From contig WELA01007082.1 of the NCBI GenBank assembly GCA_009602735.1, forward strand, positions 1 to 64,000: a stretch of 64,000 bases of DNA. The letters are read 5' to 3'. The DNA comes from Mesotaenium endlicherianum. Lineage: Eukaryota; Streptophyta; Zygnematophyceae; Zygnematales; Mesotaeniaceae. Positions 35,508 through 44,794 of this stretch are shown here, piece after piece. A program made the position numbers and the translations under genes. The notes under the pieces were generated by a model. It searched no databases. It worked only from the letters and a program-made list of their open reading frames with translations, and was not told the DNA's origin. The first letter of the stretch is position 1. Each line of letters opens with the position of its first letter.

Positions 35508-36347
35508 TTAAAATTTCACCTGTTCACTCAGAAATTTTGAAATTACTTTATTGAATGCCTCGGGCTGTTCCATATTTGATATATGTCCGCAGTCAGGAAT
35601 GATTGCCAGCGTTGATCCTTTGATCCTTTGGTGTATATAGGCTGATGATTCTAACGGAGTAAATTCATCCTGATCCCCTACAATGATCAATACAGGGAAG
35701 TCTATTTTTTCAAGCAAATGAGTGTAGTCCCTGCGCTCTGCCCGCCCTCTTTGAACTGCCGATGAACCTGCTGCAGGCGTTGTTTTCATCATCTTTTCTA
35801 CCCTACTTACGACCTCTGGTTTATGTGTAAAAGTATTCGTGCACATAAAATGCCTGATCCTTTCATTTGTGAATTTCTCCATCCCTCCCGATAATATTCT
35901 TTTCGAAAGTTCAATCCGGTTTTGATAGCCAGCTTCGTTTTCCGCCCTTGCTTCCGTGTTGGCAAAAATGATTGCGCTAAACAGATCAGGTGCCCATGTG
36001 TACATTTCTAATGCTATTTGACCGCCCATCGAAAGGGAAATCACTACCGCCTTTTTGATAGAGAGGTGGTCCAGCAAATGCAACAAATCCAGGGCAAGTT
36101 CATCGAGTAAAATGATATCTTTGCCTTGTCCCGTTTCACCGTATCCACGCAAGTCAGGAATAATCAGGCGGTAATTTTTGGCCAGCATTTCTTTTTGGTC
36201 ATCCCACATGCTTCTGTTGAATGGTTGTCCATGTATCAGCAGGATGGCTTCTCCGGCACCAACCTCATCAAATACCATTGTTATTCCCCGTATGGATGCT
36301 TCTTTTCTCATAATGTAATCCCATTTTTTGTTAAGTGGGTTATACAC
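35508..36347 (-). CDS. Alpha/beta-hydrolase
   Basis: About 267-279 residues with an alpha/beta-hydrolase fold. LLIHGQPFNRSMWD is the oxyanion loop, the nucleophile elbow is ISLSMGG (Ser replaces the first Gly of GxSxG), the acid is in VGDQDEFTP and the His in PDCGHISNMEQPE. No signal peptide. The ATG at 36311 (MRKEASIRG) fits the family start better than the one at 36347. It converges on the HTCS gene with 50 bases between. The substrate is unknown; an ester, lactone or haloperoxidase-like role are all possible. Confidence 0.82.
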   Translation of the reverse strand: MYNPLNKKWDYIMRKEASIRGITMVFDEVGAGEAILLIHGQPFNRSMWDDQKEMLAKNYRLIIPDLRGYGETGQGKDIILLDELALDLLHLLDHLSIKKAVVISLSMGGQIALEMYTWAPDLFSAIIFANTEARAENEAGYQNRIELSKRILSGGMEKFTNERIRHFMCTNTFTHKPEVVSRVEKMMKTTPAAGSSAVQRGRAERRDYTHLLEKIDFPVLIIVGDQDEFTPLESSAYIHQRIKGSTLAIIPDCGHISNMEQPEAFNKVISKFLSEQVKF

Positions 36348-36379
36348 GCATTGTGAGCACGTTTGAGTCTATTCTTTGA

Positions 36380-38152
36380 TTACAATTTGGTTAGTTGAAT
36401 AAACCCGAATTCCATTTGATTGCTTTTGGCATAGATGCGGATGCTATTTTTTCCCTTTGGCAACTGCTTTTTCGCTATTTCTATTGTTTGCCATTTTTGT
36501 TTTTCGTTCTCAACTGGATTGAAACTGATAGCCTGCGGCTCTTCTCCATTTACACTTATTGCCATTTTCTGATCAGGTGCAGAAGCACTCAAACGTAACC
36601 GGATATAATAGGTTACCGGTGCAGTCAGATAGAAGGTATAATTCAACCATTCCCCATCTTCCATTTTAGTAACCTTATATCCATTCGACAAAGGATCGTC
36701 GTTTACATCAATATCCACGCCATCGTTTCGGTACACCCGCCCTTTGTTCCATATCTGCCAGGAGCCTCCCGAGGAAATATGATAATCTGCTGAATCCATG
36801 TCGAGGTAAGCGCTGCCACTCCGGCCTAAATCATAATCTGTGGCATAGATGATCAAACCTGAACTGCTTTTCTTATGATTAATAAAAGGAAGCGTTTCTG
36901 AAGAATGCACCTGACGAAACAGGGCATCGAGCACATCCCTGTGAAGCAGGCAATTTCTAAGCTTCACATTCTCGGCCAGTTGAAAAAATACTTTCTCAGC
37001 TGCTGCTTTCGTTGGCTTAGGCCCGTTACCGTTCCAATAACTTAAGACCTTTCCGTAATCGGCAGGAACTTTTACTTCCAATGGATTATTCACTCCCATT
37101 TTCTTCAATGGCCACCAGCTCCAGCCAATATTGTTCTGTTCCAGCAAAGCAACAGCTTCCCGGAACCATACATTGGAATTCTCTCCCGTTTCTCCAAGCC
37201 ATACCGGCACATTGTACCGTTGGCGTGCCTCCAGTATATTTTTAATCGATTGCTGGTCGTTGTAATTCCAGTACTTGTGAAAACTCATGCACAGGTTTTT
37301 GTCCCATATAGATGGCAGTCCCGCATAATTATTGCCCCAACCATTTCCTTCAATGATCAACAAGTGGCGGGTATCTACTTTACGAACAGCTGTAGCAACT
37401 TCTTTCAGAAAATCCCATAATGGCTCATTATGCTGTTCCCATATTCCATTGCGGTCCTTGGGATCTAAAGAAAAACCCCAGTTAGGTTCATTGAGCAAAT
37501 CATAGCCACCTATCCACGGTTCATTTGCATAGCGTTGGGCAATTTTCTCCCAAAGAGCGATGGTCTTTAGCTGGTTCTCCCGGCTTTCCCATAACGAGGG
37601 TTTGGAAGCATCCCGGTCAGCAATGTTCAGGTCATTCCCTTGTCCGCCCGGTGCAGCATGCAAATCCAGGATGAGATAAATATGCGCTTTTTTGCACCAT
37701 GCCAATAAACTATCGACAAGTTGAAATCCTTCTTTCAGCCATGTATGTCGCCCTTTTACCGGCTCTTCATCAACAGGCAGCGTGAACAGGTTAAAATGCA
37801 TGGGCAACCTGATGGCATTAAAACCCCATGCTTTCAGCGAATCTACCTCAGCCCTGCTGATGTGGTTCTTTCTCCATCGATGATAAAAAGAATCCGTTGC
37901 CTGCTTACCGATCAACTGTTCAATCTTGCTTTTGATCTTGTGTTGCATACCTTCCCCTTCCAGGCGAAGCATATAGCCTTCCTGTATCATCCATCCGCCC
38001 AAACCAATGCTCCTTAATAAAAGGTTTTCGTCTTTGTCGTTTACAATTTTCTGTCCGTCCACTTTCAGGAATCCCTGGGCTTGAGCAGTGCAACACAATA
38101 GCATGAACAAACCAATGTAAAAGCTCCGGTAAAAAAATGTTTTCAGCAGCAT
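36380..38152 (-). CDS. GH5 glucanase-like enzyme with C-terminal CBM6
   Basis: A 590-residue secreted protein with a signal peptide ending TAQAQG. The GH5 barrel spans about 30-400: FNAIRLPMHFN, LDLHAAPGGQG, the acid/base Glu in LLNEPNWGF and the nucleophile Glu in WLGETGENS. Residues about 450-590 form a CBM6-like module (YATDYDLGRSGSAYLD, RNDGVDIDV, GEWLNYTFYL). It should cut a beta-glucan or a related hemicellulose outside the cell. It stands alone, with no SusCD pair on its side, and a terminator-bounded Gfo/Idh/MocA gene upstream. Confidence 0.88.
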   Translation of the reverse strand: MLLKTFFYRSFYIGLFMLLCCTAQAQGFLKVDGQKIVNDKDENLLLRSIGLGGWMIQEGYMLRLEGEGMQHKIKSKIEQLIGKQATDSFYHRWRKNHISRAEVDSLKAWGFNAIRLPMHFNLFTLPVDEEPVKGRHTWLKEGFQLVDSLLAWCKKAHIYLILDLHAAPGGQGNDLNIADRDASKPSLWESRENQLKTIALWEKIAQRYANEPWIGGYDLLNEPNWGFSLDPKDRNGIWEQHNEPLWDFLKEVATAVRKVDTRHLLIIEGNGWGNNYAGLPSIWDKNLCMSFHKYWNYNDQQSIKNILEARQRYNVPVWLGETGENSNVWFREAVALLEQNNIGWSWWPLKKMGVNNPLEVKVPADYGKVLSYWNGNGPKPTKAAAEKVFFQLAENVKLRNCLLHRDVLDALFRQVHSSETLPFINHKKSSSGLIIYATDYDLGRSGSAYLDMDSADYHISSGGSWQIWNKGRVYRNDGVDIDVNDDPLSNGYKVTKMEDGEWLNYTFYLTAPVTYYIRLRLSASAPDQKMAISVNGEEPQAISFNPVENEKQKWQTIEIAKKQLPKGKNSIRIYAKSNQMEFGFIQLTKL

Positions 38153-38206
38153 AATCGTTATTTAAAAGAGAAAAATTGTGTGGTCTGTATTTTCAGTAGA
38201 CAATAG

Positions 38207-38243
38207 TAAAAAAAGACCACCAGAAGATCAACTCCTGGCGGTC
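38207..38243 (-). terminator. Intrinsic terminator after the Gfo/Idh/MocA operon
   Basis: Read on the minus strand, GACCGCCAG pairs with CTGGTGGTC (one G-T pair, 9 bp) across an 11-base loop and is followed by seven T. It lies 16 bases after the stop of the oxidoreductase gene and separates it from the GH5 gene. Confidence 0.82.
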
Positions 38244-38258
38244 ATATATCTTTTTACG

Positions 38259-39641
38259 CTATTTTGTATGGCTTTGTGCCTGTTGCGCCATTGTCAAAGC
38301 CTGAGTAGTAGTATAATATTTCGCCAGCATATTGGGCACTTCCCATGCAGGCATGTTATTGTTCTGCAGGTAATTTAAAAATTGTTTGAACACCATGCCG
38401 AAATGCGCTTCATGTCCTTCTTTGTATTTTTCGGGGATGACCACCTGCCAGCCGTCGTTGATCTTTTTCAATTCTACACCGGGGTGCTGCTGTTGTATTT
38501 TTTTGAACTGCTCTTGTAAAGCAGCTTCATACTCGCTGGTATTGGCCACCGGCTTGATGTATAAAGTGGGCTTGTATTGTTCGGCCTGCCCCTGATCTAT
38601 CAGCAAGGTTGCTTTGGTTCCTTTCATCAGGGAATAATAGGTATCTCCCGTTCCTTCCGGCGCTTTATATTTCCATAAAGCGGTTGTTTTAACGTGTATG
38701 TTTTTCAATTTGTAATCGATCTCTCCATTACAATAATACTGGAGTATGGAGTCTTTGATCACATTCTTAGTTAAATAAGCTGGGAAGCCGTTGGATTGCG
38801 TGATCGTTTTGAATTCACTCAGCGTAAGTTCTGTTGGCCAGTGTTTTGCTGCACCGATATGGATATCATTTTTATAATCGATCGGTTTTTCGGGGAAACA
38901 TTCCCACTGCACCAGGTCAACCAGGTGCGTCATTACATCGGCAATGCCTTCGCCCTGTTTGGTTACGTCTAAAAACCATTCGGGCCTTATGAGCACATTG
39001 CCTGATACATATTTATACAAATAATGCACGCTTTCTTTTACCACAGCAGGGTCTGCAGCTGTACCTTCCTGTAACTGGCCAAAGATTTCAGGGATCATGG
39101 AAAGCTCCCGCTGCAATATGGTAGTGATCTCAAAACGCTCCGTCATGATATCGTACAGCAGTAAATGGTTTTTCTTAGCTGTTTCAAATGCGGTTTGAAT
39201 CTTCGCAAAGCCTTCACTATTGATGGCCATTGGCTTATCGCCCAAAACATGCAAACCATTTTGCAGCGATTGCAGGATATAATCGGACTTTTTTTCATTA
39301 TTACCCGCCAGCACAACAATATTCCCTTTCTTCTCACTGATCATCTTCTCGAAAAAATCATTCCCGATATAGACTTCTTCTTTCCATGCGGTAGGGTTGT
39401 CTTTCCGGTTATTATAGCCATCGATCCGTTTGATGTGCAGATCCAGGTCGTTGCCCCTGGGTGCATATACCTGAACTACTGAATCTACCTGGTCGTACAT
39501 TGTTTTCTGAACCAATGCCGCATGGAAATGTCCTGGGTCGAGCGTGATCAGGTGATAGGGTTTGCTCTTATTGCTTTGATGCATCGTGCAGGATAAAAGC
39601 ATGGAAGAAATAGAAAATATTGCGATGAATGTTTTTTTCAT
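38259..39641 (-). CDS. Gfo/Idh/MocA-family oxidoreductase, lipoprotein form
   Basis: About 460 residues from the ATG at 39641 (MKKTFIAIFSISSMLLSC), which gives a lipobox at Cys18. An ATG at 39731 would run into the upstream gene and bury the signal. The N-terminal NAD(P)-binding fold is divergent (LITLDPGHFHAALVQ replaces the usual GxGxxG). The middle has VLGDKPMAI, the family's conserved EKP-like Lys motif. A long C-terminal domain typical of the 'putative oxidoreductase' branch follows. It is probably periplasmic and acts on a sugar or polyol. It is 13 bases after the next oxidoreductase gene and coexpressed with it. Confidence 0.82.
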   Translation of the reverse strand: MKKTFIAIFSISSMLLSCTMHQSNKSKPYHLITLDPGHFHAALVQKTMYDQVDSVVQVYAPRGNDLDLHIKRIDGYNNRKDNPTAWKEEVYIGNDFFEKMISEKKGNIVVLAGNNEKKSDYILQSLQNGLHVLGDKPMAINSEGFAKIQTAFETAKKNHLLLYDIMTERFEITTILQRELSMIPEIFGQLQEGTAADPAVVKESVHYLYKYVSGNVLIRPEWFLDVTKQGEGIADVMTHLVDLVQWECFPEKPIDYKNDIHIGAAKHWPTELTLSEFKTITQSNGFPAYLTKNVIKDSILQYYCNGEIDYKLKNIHVKTTALWKYKAPEGTGDTYYSLMKGTKATLLIDQGQAEQYKPTLYIKPVANTSEYEAALQEQFKKIQQQHPGVELKKINDGWQVVIPEKYKEGHEAHFGMVFKQFLNYLQNNNMPAWEVPNMLAKYYTTTQALTMAQQAQSHTK

Positions 39642-39654
39642 GATAAAGCTGGAA

Positions 39655-41100
39655 TTAAAAATCATATTTTTTTCTGCGTGGACGTGATAACATAGCCGTT
39701 GCTTCCTTATCGTTGTTTTTAAAGACCTCATTTACGGGATCCCAATAAATCTTCCTTTTCACCTTCATGGCAATATGGTGCAACAGGCAGGCGCTGCAGG
39801 AACGATGGCCCACTTCAACAGGCGCCGATGGCTGTTTTCTTGATTTAACGCAATCGAGCCAGTTGATATGCTGTTCGGAGCTTTCGTATAAATGAACTTC
39901 ATTCGGACCGATCACCGATTGCAATATTTTAGGATTGCTGGCGTCGATTGGTTTGATGCCGCTGCTGTCTGCAACCGGGTCGGAATCTGTAACACGGTAA
40001 TTACCACGGGTTGTCCATAGCCAGCCTTCCGTACCAATGAATTTTACGCCGTTGGGCAGTTCATTGGAAACGATCATGTGCACACCATTTGCATACAAGG
40101 CTTCTGTTCTGAATATCCCGTGCACATCCCACAATCCTTTATAAGCGGGGTCATCGGTAGGAAATGATCCTTTGCCCCAGATCTCAACAGGCCCTGAATA
40201 TTCCATACCCATTCCCCAATGCGCTGTATCAATATGATGGGCGCCCCATCCGGTTATCATGCCGGCGCCAAACTGTTCGCAGCGCAGCCATCCGGGCCGG
40301 CTTGTAATGCCCTTCATGGTAAAATCCTGTGCATGTACCCTGTCTTCCGTATAATACACATCGGGTGTAGCGCCCAGCCATGCATCATAATCCAGGCTGG
40401 CAGGTACCGGCATAGATGCCCTGCTTCCACCACCAGGATCACCCGGCAATCCTACTTCTACTGTTTTCAATTCACCGATCCTTCCGTTCCTTACGAGCTC
40501 GCATACTTTTTTGAATTGAGGCCATGGATCGATGGATCGTTGCTGGCTGCCCATTTGCAAAATGCGTCCGGTCTTTTTTACTGCATTGCTTAATATCCTG
40601 CCTTCTTCAATCGTTAATGCAGCAGGCTTTTGCAAATACACATCTTTGCCGGCATTCACTGCATGCACTCCTACAATGGCATGCTGGTGGTCGGGCAAGC
40701 TGATGTGTACCGCATCGATGTCTTTGTTTGCCAGCAGCTCTTTATAATCATAATATACTTTGATATCCCAATCGCCTTTCAGGCCGCCGTTGAATGCAGC
40801 CGCTCTTGCATAATTTGCTCTTACAGCTGCGGGGCCTGCATTTGCACGGTTTTTATCCAGGTCACAAACAGCCATGATCCTGGCGCCGGCATATCTTGCA
40901 ATACCGCTCATGTCATGGGTGATCGATATCCTGCCGCAACCAATAGATCCTACATTGATCATATTGCTCGGGGCATTTTTACCGAATACACTGGCCGGTA
41001 CAATCGTGGGGAAGTTTACCGCCAGGGCAGTTCCCAGAGAAGCTTTGATGGTATTACCGAGGAACTCCCTTCTACCAACACCTTTTTTTTCTTTTTTCAT
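39655..41100 (-). CDS. Gfo/Idh/MocA-family oxidoreductase, Tat-exported
   Basis: A 481-residue protein with a Tat-like signal (GVGRREFLGNTIKASLG). A Rossmann domain (INVGSIGCGRISITHD) and the catalytic-lysine region (DVYLQKPAALTIEEG; QKP in place of EKP) follow, then the alpha/beta C-terminal domain. Export already folded with NAD(P) bound is the usual reason for Tat signals in this family. It lies upstream of the lipoprotein oxidoreductase in one operon, with a palindromic repeat between it and a third family member. Confidence 0.88.
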   Translation of the reverse strand: MKKEKKGVGRREFLGNTIKASLGTALAVNFPTIVPASVFGKNAPSNMINVGSIGCGRISITHDMSGIARYAGARIMAVCDLDKNRANAGPAAVRANYARAAAFNGGLKGDWDIKVYYDYKELLANKDIDAVHISLPDHQHAIVGVHAVNAGKDVYLQKPAALTIEEGRILSNAVKKTGRILQMGSQQRSIDPWPQFKKVCELVRNGRIGELKTVEVGLPGDPGGGSRASMPVPASLDYDAWLGATPDVYYTEDRVHAQDFTMKGITSRPGWLRCEQFGAGMITGWGAHHIDTAHWGMGMEYSGPVEIWGKGSFPTDDPAYKGLWDVHGIFRTEALYANGVHMIVSNELPNGVKFIGTEGWLWTTRGNYRVTDSDPVADSSGIKPIDASNPKILQSVIGPNEVHLYESSEQHINWLDCVKSRKQPSAPVEVGHRSCSACLLHHIAMKVKRKIYWDPVNEVFKNNDKEATAMLSRPRRKKYDF

Positions 41101-41114
41101 AATGAATATTTAGA

Positions 41115-41227
41115 TCGTCATCCTGAGCGAGTGAAGCGAATTAACGAACGTCATCCCGAGCGCAGCCGAGGGATCTGCCCGAATATTCAGCAGGTCCCTC
41201 GACTCGCTTCGCTCGCTCGGGATGACG
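41115..41227. repeat. REP-like palindromic intergenic repeat
   Basis: CGTCATCCCGAGCG at 41149-41162 is a perfect inverted copy of 41214-41227. An inner pair GAGGGATCTGC (41168-41178) and GCAGGTCCCTC (41190-41200) has one G-T pair, so the whole forms a long imperfect hairpin. A related half-copy (CGTCATCCTGAGCG) lies at 41116-41129. It sits between two oxidoreductase genes. This motif type is a dispersed intergenic repeat in many bacteria, probably of REP/RAYT origin; it may shape mRNA decay or act as a terminator. Confidence 0.8.
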
Positions 41228-41239
41228 GTTAAAAACAAA

Positions 41240-42397
41240 TTATTTTTTAAGCGTCATGGGCCTGGCTTTTTTCTGAGCGATCAACGCCAGTTCGGTAGCC
41301 AAAAAACAATCTGCCTGTGGCATGGCAGTTTCTGTTCTGTTGATGATATCATCCACAAACAAAGGACCAAAAGGAAGTGATTCTTTGTTACAATCCATGT
41401 GGACCATTTCTTTCTGGTTAACCAGGTACAGGTGATTCCCACCTTTGTTGCCCGAAGCGATATCTGTATTTTTTCTCACTTCAATGTATCCATCGGTGCC
41501 CAATATGGTCAACCGGCCATCTCCCCAGGTATCCAAACCATCGGGTGTAAACCAATCTACCCTGATATAACCTGTACCGCCATTACCACTGAGCATCACA
41601 TCGCCAAAATCTTCAAAATGGGGATATTGCGGATAATGCACGTTGCCTGTTTGAGACATGAGCACTTCTGCTTTTGTAGTACCGGTGAAATAGAGATACT
41701 GGTCGAACTGGTGAGAGCCAATATCCGTAAGAATTCCGCCATATCTTTTTTTGTCGAAAAACCAATCGGGCCTGGAATTGATACTCATCCGGTGCGGCGC
41801 CAGGTTAACGGTTTGAATCACTTTTCCAATAGCACCCTGTTTGATCAAATCACTGGCTTTCATCGTGGCTTTGTTTTCCAATCGCTCACTGTACATGATC
41901 ATGTAGATGCGCTTGGTTTCTTTCTGCACTTTTTTCACCTGTGCAAATTCTTCCAGTGTGATGGCACCCGGCTTATCTGTCAGGTAATCTTTGCCATGCT
42001 GCATGACCCTGATGCCCAACGGCGCCCGTTGATCGGGTATACCGGAACTCAGTACCAATTGTATGGAAGTATCTTCCAGTATTTCCTGTTCGCTTTTGGC
42101 GATTTTACAATTGGGGTATCTTTTATGGAAATTGTTCAGCAGGTCGGGCTCTTTTGCATAAACAGCCACCATCTCACCACCTCCTCTTGTTACAGCTTCC
42201 ACCATGCCATAAATATGGCCATGGTTGATATTGACAACGCCAAACTTGATCCGGCCGGGTGCTATGTTCAGGGCTTTTTCTTTGTTGGTAGACTCGATAG
42301 ACCTGGCCCCTGCCATGAGTGGCGACATGAGCATTAATCCGGAAGCCCAGGCTGTATCTTTTAATAATTTTCTTCTGAGTGCGTCGTGAGGTTTCAT
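41240..42397 (-). CDS. Gfo/Idh/MocA-family oxidoreductase, exported
   Basis: About 385 residues from the ATG at 42397 (MKPHDALRRKLLKD); one at 42418 is also possible. A Tat-like or Sec signal (RRKLLKDTAWASGLMLMSPLMAGA) precedes a divergent NAD(P)-binding fold (IKFGVVNINHGHIYGM). DYLTDKPGAITLEEF carries the conserved Lys, and GGILTDIGSHQFDQ the C-terminal active-site His. Third member of a run of three. Substrate unknown; the run suggests stepwise oxidation of a sugar in the periplasm. Confidence 0.85.
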   Translation of the reverse strand: MKPHDALRRKLLKDTAWASGLMLMSPLMAGARSIESTNKEKALNIAPGRIKFGVVNINHGHIYGMVEAVTRGGGEMVAVYAKEPDLLNNFHKRYPNCKIAKSEQEILEDTSIQLVLSSGIPDQRAPLGIRVMQHGKDYLTDKPGAITLEEFAQVKKVQKETKRIYMIMYSERLENKATMKASDLIKQGAIGKVIQTVNLAPHRMSINSRPDWFFDKKRYGGILTDIGSHQFDQYLYFTGTTKAEVLMSQTGNVHYPQYPHFEDFGDVMLSGNGGTGYIRVDWFTPDGLDTWGDGRLTILGTDGYIEVRKNTDIASGNKGGNHLYLVNQKEMVHMDCNKESLPFGPLFVDDIINRTETAMPQADCFLATELALIAQKKARPMTLKK

Positions 42398-42549
42398 AAT
42401 GGAAGCATTTGTTCGCACAAAGTAATTAATATCCAGTGTTTTGTGCTAGTTCTTAAATACAAAAAACACGCTATTATTGGCATCCTGTTCAGCTATGTTA
42501 ACATATAGTTTTCAGATGTAATCTATCTTTACTACAAAACAAGCAATCC

Positions 42550-43119
42550 ATGCCAAAAGAAAAAATAAGATGTAGCTGGTGCCAGAAAGACGACTTGTAC
42601 AAACAATACCACGACGAAGAATGGGGAACGCCTTTGCATGATGATCAAAAATTGTTCGAACTGCTTTGCCTCGAAGGAGCGCAGGCGGGATTGAGTTGGT
42701 ATACGATCTTATCTAAACGGGAGAATTACCGCAAAGCATTCGACGGGTTTGATGCAAAGAAAATGGCAAAATACAATGCAGCGAAAATTGAAAAGTTGCT
42801 GCTGAACGAAGGGATTGTACGGAACCGTTTAAAGGTGAACGCTTTTGTTACCAATGCACAAGCTTACCTGGCTATACAAACAGCATTCGGCAGTTTTGAC
42901 AAATACATCTGGCAGTTCGTGGGTGGCAAACCCATTGTAAACCAGGTAAGCTCCATGAGTAATGTACCCGCCAAAACAGCCATATCCGATGCGATGAGTA
43001 AAGATTTACTCAAGCGTGGATTTAAATTTGTTGGTTCCACTATTTGTTATGCATTCATGCAAGCTTCCGGCATGGTAGACGATCACATCAACGATTGCTG
43101 GAAGAAAAGAAAAAAGTGA
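42550..43119 (+). CDS. tag: DNA-3-methyladenine glycosylase I
   Basis: A 189-residue cytoplasmic base-excision-repair enzyme removing 3-methyladenine. CSWCQKD at the start and the late His (MVDDHINDCW) are the zinc-binding residues of Tag; YHDEEWGTPLHDD is the family signature, and LCLEGAQAGLSWYTIL follows. Length is normal. It ends 4 bases before a convergent TolC-family gene. The upstream region has a TATCTTTA sequence near 42526, one base from the TAnnTTTG box. Confidence 0.95.
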   Translation: MPKEKIRCSWCQKDDLYKQYHDEEWGTPLHDDQKLFELLCLEGAQAGLSWYTILSKRENYRKAFDGFDAKKMAKYNAAKIEKLLLNEGIVRNRLKVNAFVTNAQAYLAIQTAFGSFDKYIWQFVGGKPIVNQVSSMSNVPAKTAISDAMSKDLLKRGFKFVGSTICYAFMQASGMVDDHINDCWKKRKK

Positions 43120-43123
43120 ACGT

Positions 43124-44455
43124 TTACCATAACGGCTTACCCTGGTAATAATTGAGTATCTTGGTCCGGAGCAGGTAATCATAGCGTGCGATGATCAGGT
43201 TGCTCCTGACCCGGTCGAGGTTGTTCTTGGCAATCAGGTAATCGACCGAAGTACCTACTCCTTGTTCGAAGCGTATTTCCGCAGCGCGGAAAGATTCCGT
43301 ATACGCTTTTACCTGTTCCATTAAAACAGTGTACCGGTCTTTTGCCGAAGTCATGTTCAGGTGATCTCTTTCTACCTGTTGCTTCAATTGTATTTTGGCT
43401 GTTTCATCAACAAACCGGGCATTTTGCAAGTCGATCTTTGCCTGTGCCACCTGGTTCTTGTAACGGAAATTATTCAGGATGGGCAGGCTGATACCGGCTC
43501 CTACATAAGTACCGTAATTATTTTTCAATTGATCGGCATAAGCGATCTTGTTATTCAATGCGTCCCTGCTGTTGCTGGAATAATTGGTATTGATACCGCC
43601 ACCAACAGCAAGACTGGGGAATAAATTTCCTTTTGCTGCACGAAGCGCTTTTTCAGAACGCAAGGTTTTGAGCTCTACCGATTTGATGGCAGCCAGATGC
43701 GATACAGCGGTTTGATAGATGCTGTCGGCAGTAGCACGATACGATAAATCGAACAGGTCGGCGCCTAGGCGTTCCAAACTGAGGCTTGTATCCAACGGCA
43801 TATTCATCAGTTGTGATAAAGAAAGCTTTGCCGCGTCCCTTGCGTTTCGGGTATTGATGAGTGTTACCTGGTCACTGGCCAATTGTCCTTTGAGATCGTA
43901 CAGATCGGAAGGCTTGATGGCGCCGGCTTTGTCCTGTATTTCCAGTCTCGCTACTTGTTGCTCAGAAAGGTATACTTGCTTCGTTGCCTGTTCCATGAGG
44001 TCTTCGTTGTTCAATACCTGCAAATAGGCCAGTATAATGTCCAGCGTGAGCTTGTCTTTCGATTGTTGCCAATCCATTTTACCTGCATCGTACGCATACT
44101 GGTTTTGTTTGAGTGTATTCAACAGCTTGAATCCGTTGAAAATGGTAACGCTACTGCCCAGGCTATAATTGGCTGTGGTAAGCTGTTGGTTGATATAGCT
44201 GTTATTGGAAGGGTCGATACTTCTTCCCTGGTTGAGGGCGTGGTTGATGCTGCCGTTGAGTTGTGGTACCAGGTTGCCTTTCGCCTGGTTCAGGTTAACG
44301 GCCGCCGTTCGCAACTGGAACTCCTGTTGCTTTACATCGGCATTATTGACGATGGCCGTTTCAATGCATTGACGGAGCGTCAGGGAATTGCGTTGTGATA
44401 ATCCGGGCACACATATCAATGCGATGCCTATGAATAACAGAAATTGTTTCATCAA
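43124..44455 (-). CDS. TolC-family outer-membrane efflux protein
   Basis: A 443-residue protein with a signal peptide (MMKQFLLFIGIALICVPGLSQ) and long alpha-helical repeats with the TolC pattern (LTLRQCIETAIVNNADV at the start, VQQARFEQGVGTSVDYLIAKN-like text in the second half). It forms the outer-membrane duct for tripartite export. Upstream on the same strand lies only a broken ABC ATPase, and the membrane-fusion and permease genes usually found here are missing. It may now be an orphan. Confidence 0.9.
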   Translation of the reverse strand: MMKQFLLFIGIALICVPGLSQRNSLTLRQCIETAIVNNADVKQQEFQLRTAAVNLNQAKGNLVPQLNGSINHALNQGRSIDPSNNSYINQQLTTANYSLGSSVTIFNGFKLLNTLKQNQYAYDAGKMDWQQSKDKLTLDIILAYLQVLNNEDLMEQATKQVYLSEQQVARLEIQDKAGAIKPSDLYDLKGQLASDQVTLINTRNARDAAKLSLSQLMNMPLDTSLSLERLGADLFDLSYRATADSIYQTAVSHLAAIKSVELKTLRSEKALRAAKGNLFPSLAVGGGINTNYSSNSRDALNNKIAYADQLKNNYGTYVGAGISLPILNNFRYKNQVAQAKIDLQNARFVDETAKIQLKQQVERDHLNMTSAKDRYTVLMEQVKAYTESFRAAEIRFEQGVGTSVDYLIAKNNLDRVRSNLIIARYDYLLRTKILNYYQGKPLW

Positions 44456-44470
44456 TATATTTTTAACTGC

Positions 44471-44794
44471 TTAGTCTTTTTTCTCTATTCTTCCGTCCAG
44501 CAGGTGGATGATCCGCGATCCGTAGCCGGCATTTTTTTCTGAATGTGTTACCTGTATGATGGTGATGCCTTCTTCCTCGTTCAATTGTTTGAACAGTTGC
44601 ATGATCTCTTCACCCTGTTTTGAGTTGAGGTTGCCGGTAGGCTCATCGGCCAGCAACAATTGCGGCCTGGCCACCAGGGTGCGTGCGATGCCTACCAGTT
44701 GTTGTTGTCCGCCGGAAAGTTGTTCGGGGAAAAGGTCTTTTTTCCCTACGATCTGGAAACGATCGAGCATGTCTGCCACTTCCTTCCAGACCGA
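44471..44794 (-). pseudogene. MacB-type ABC transporter ATPase, C-terminal fragment
   Basis: Recognisable from VADMLDRFQI through the signature LSGGQQQ, Walker B LLLADEP and the switch His in VTHSE to the stop at 44471. About the first 120 residues, including Walker A and the Q-loop, are gone. Upstream in the same frame the codons are antisense to a histidine kinase, so the apparent longer frame to 45028 is false. It lies 15 bases upstream of tolC, its former operon partner. It cannot bind ATP normally. Confidence 0.85.

Noticed and set aside
38259-39731. Long form of the lipoprotein oxidoreductase
   Set aside because: The extra 30 residues overlap the upstream gene and would block the lipoprotein signal; the start at 39641 is better.
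40630-41232. 200-codon plus-strand frame reaching into the palindromic repeat
   Set aside because: Antisense to an oxidoreductase and then translates the REP-like repeat (ERVKRINERHPERSRG), so it is not a gene.
41399-42337. 312-codon plus-strand frame opposite an oxidoreductase
   Set aside because: Antisense shadow of a clear Gfo/Idh/MocA gene; composition is Cys/His/Ile-rich with no domain.
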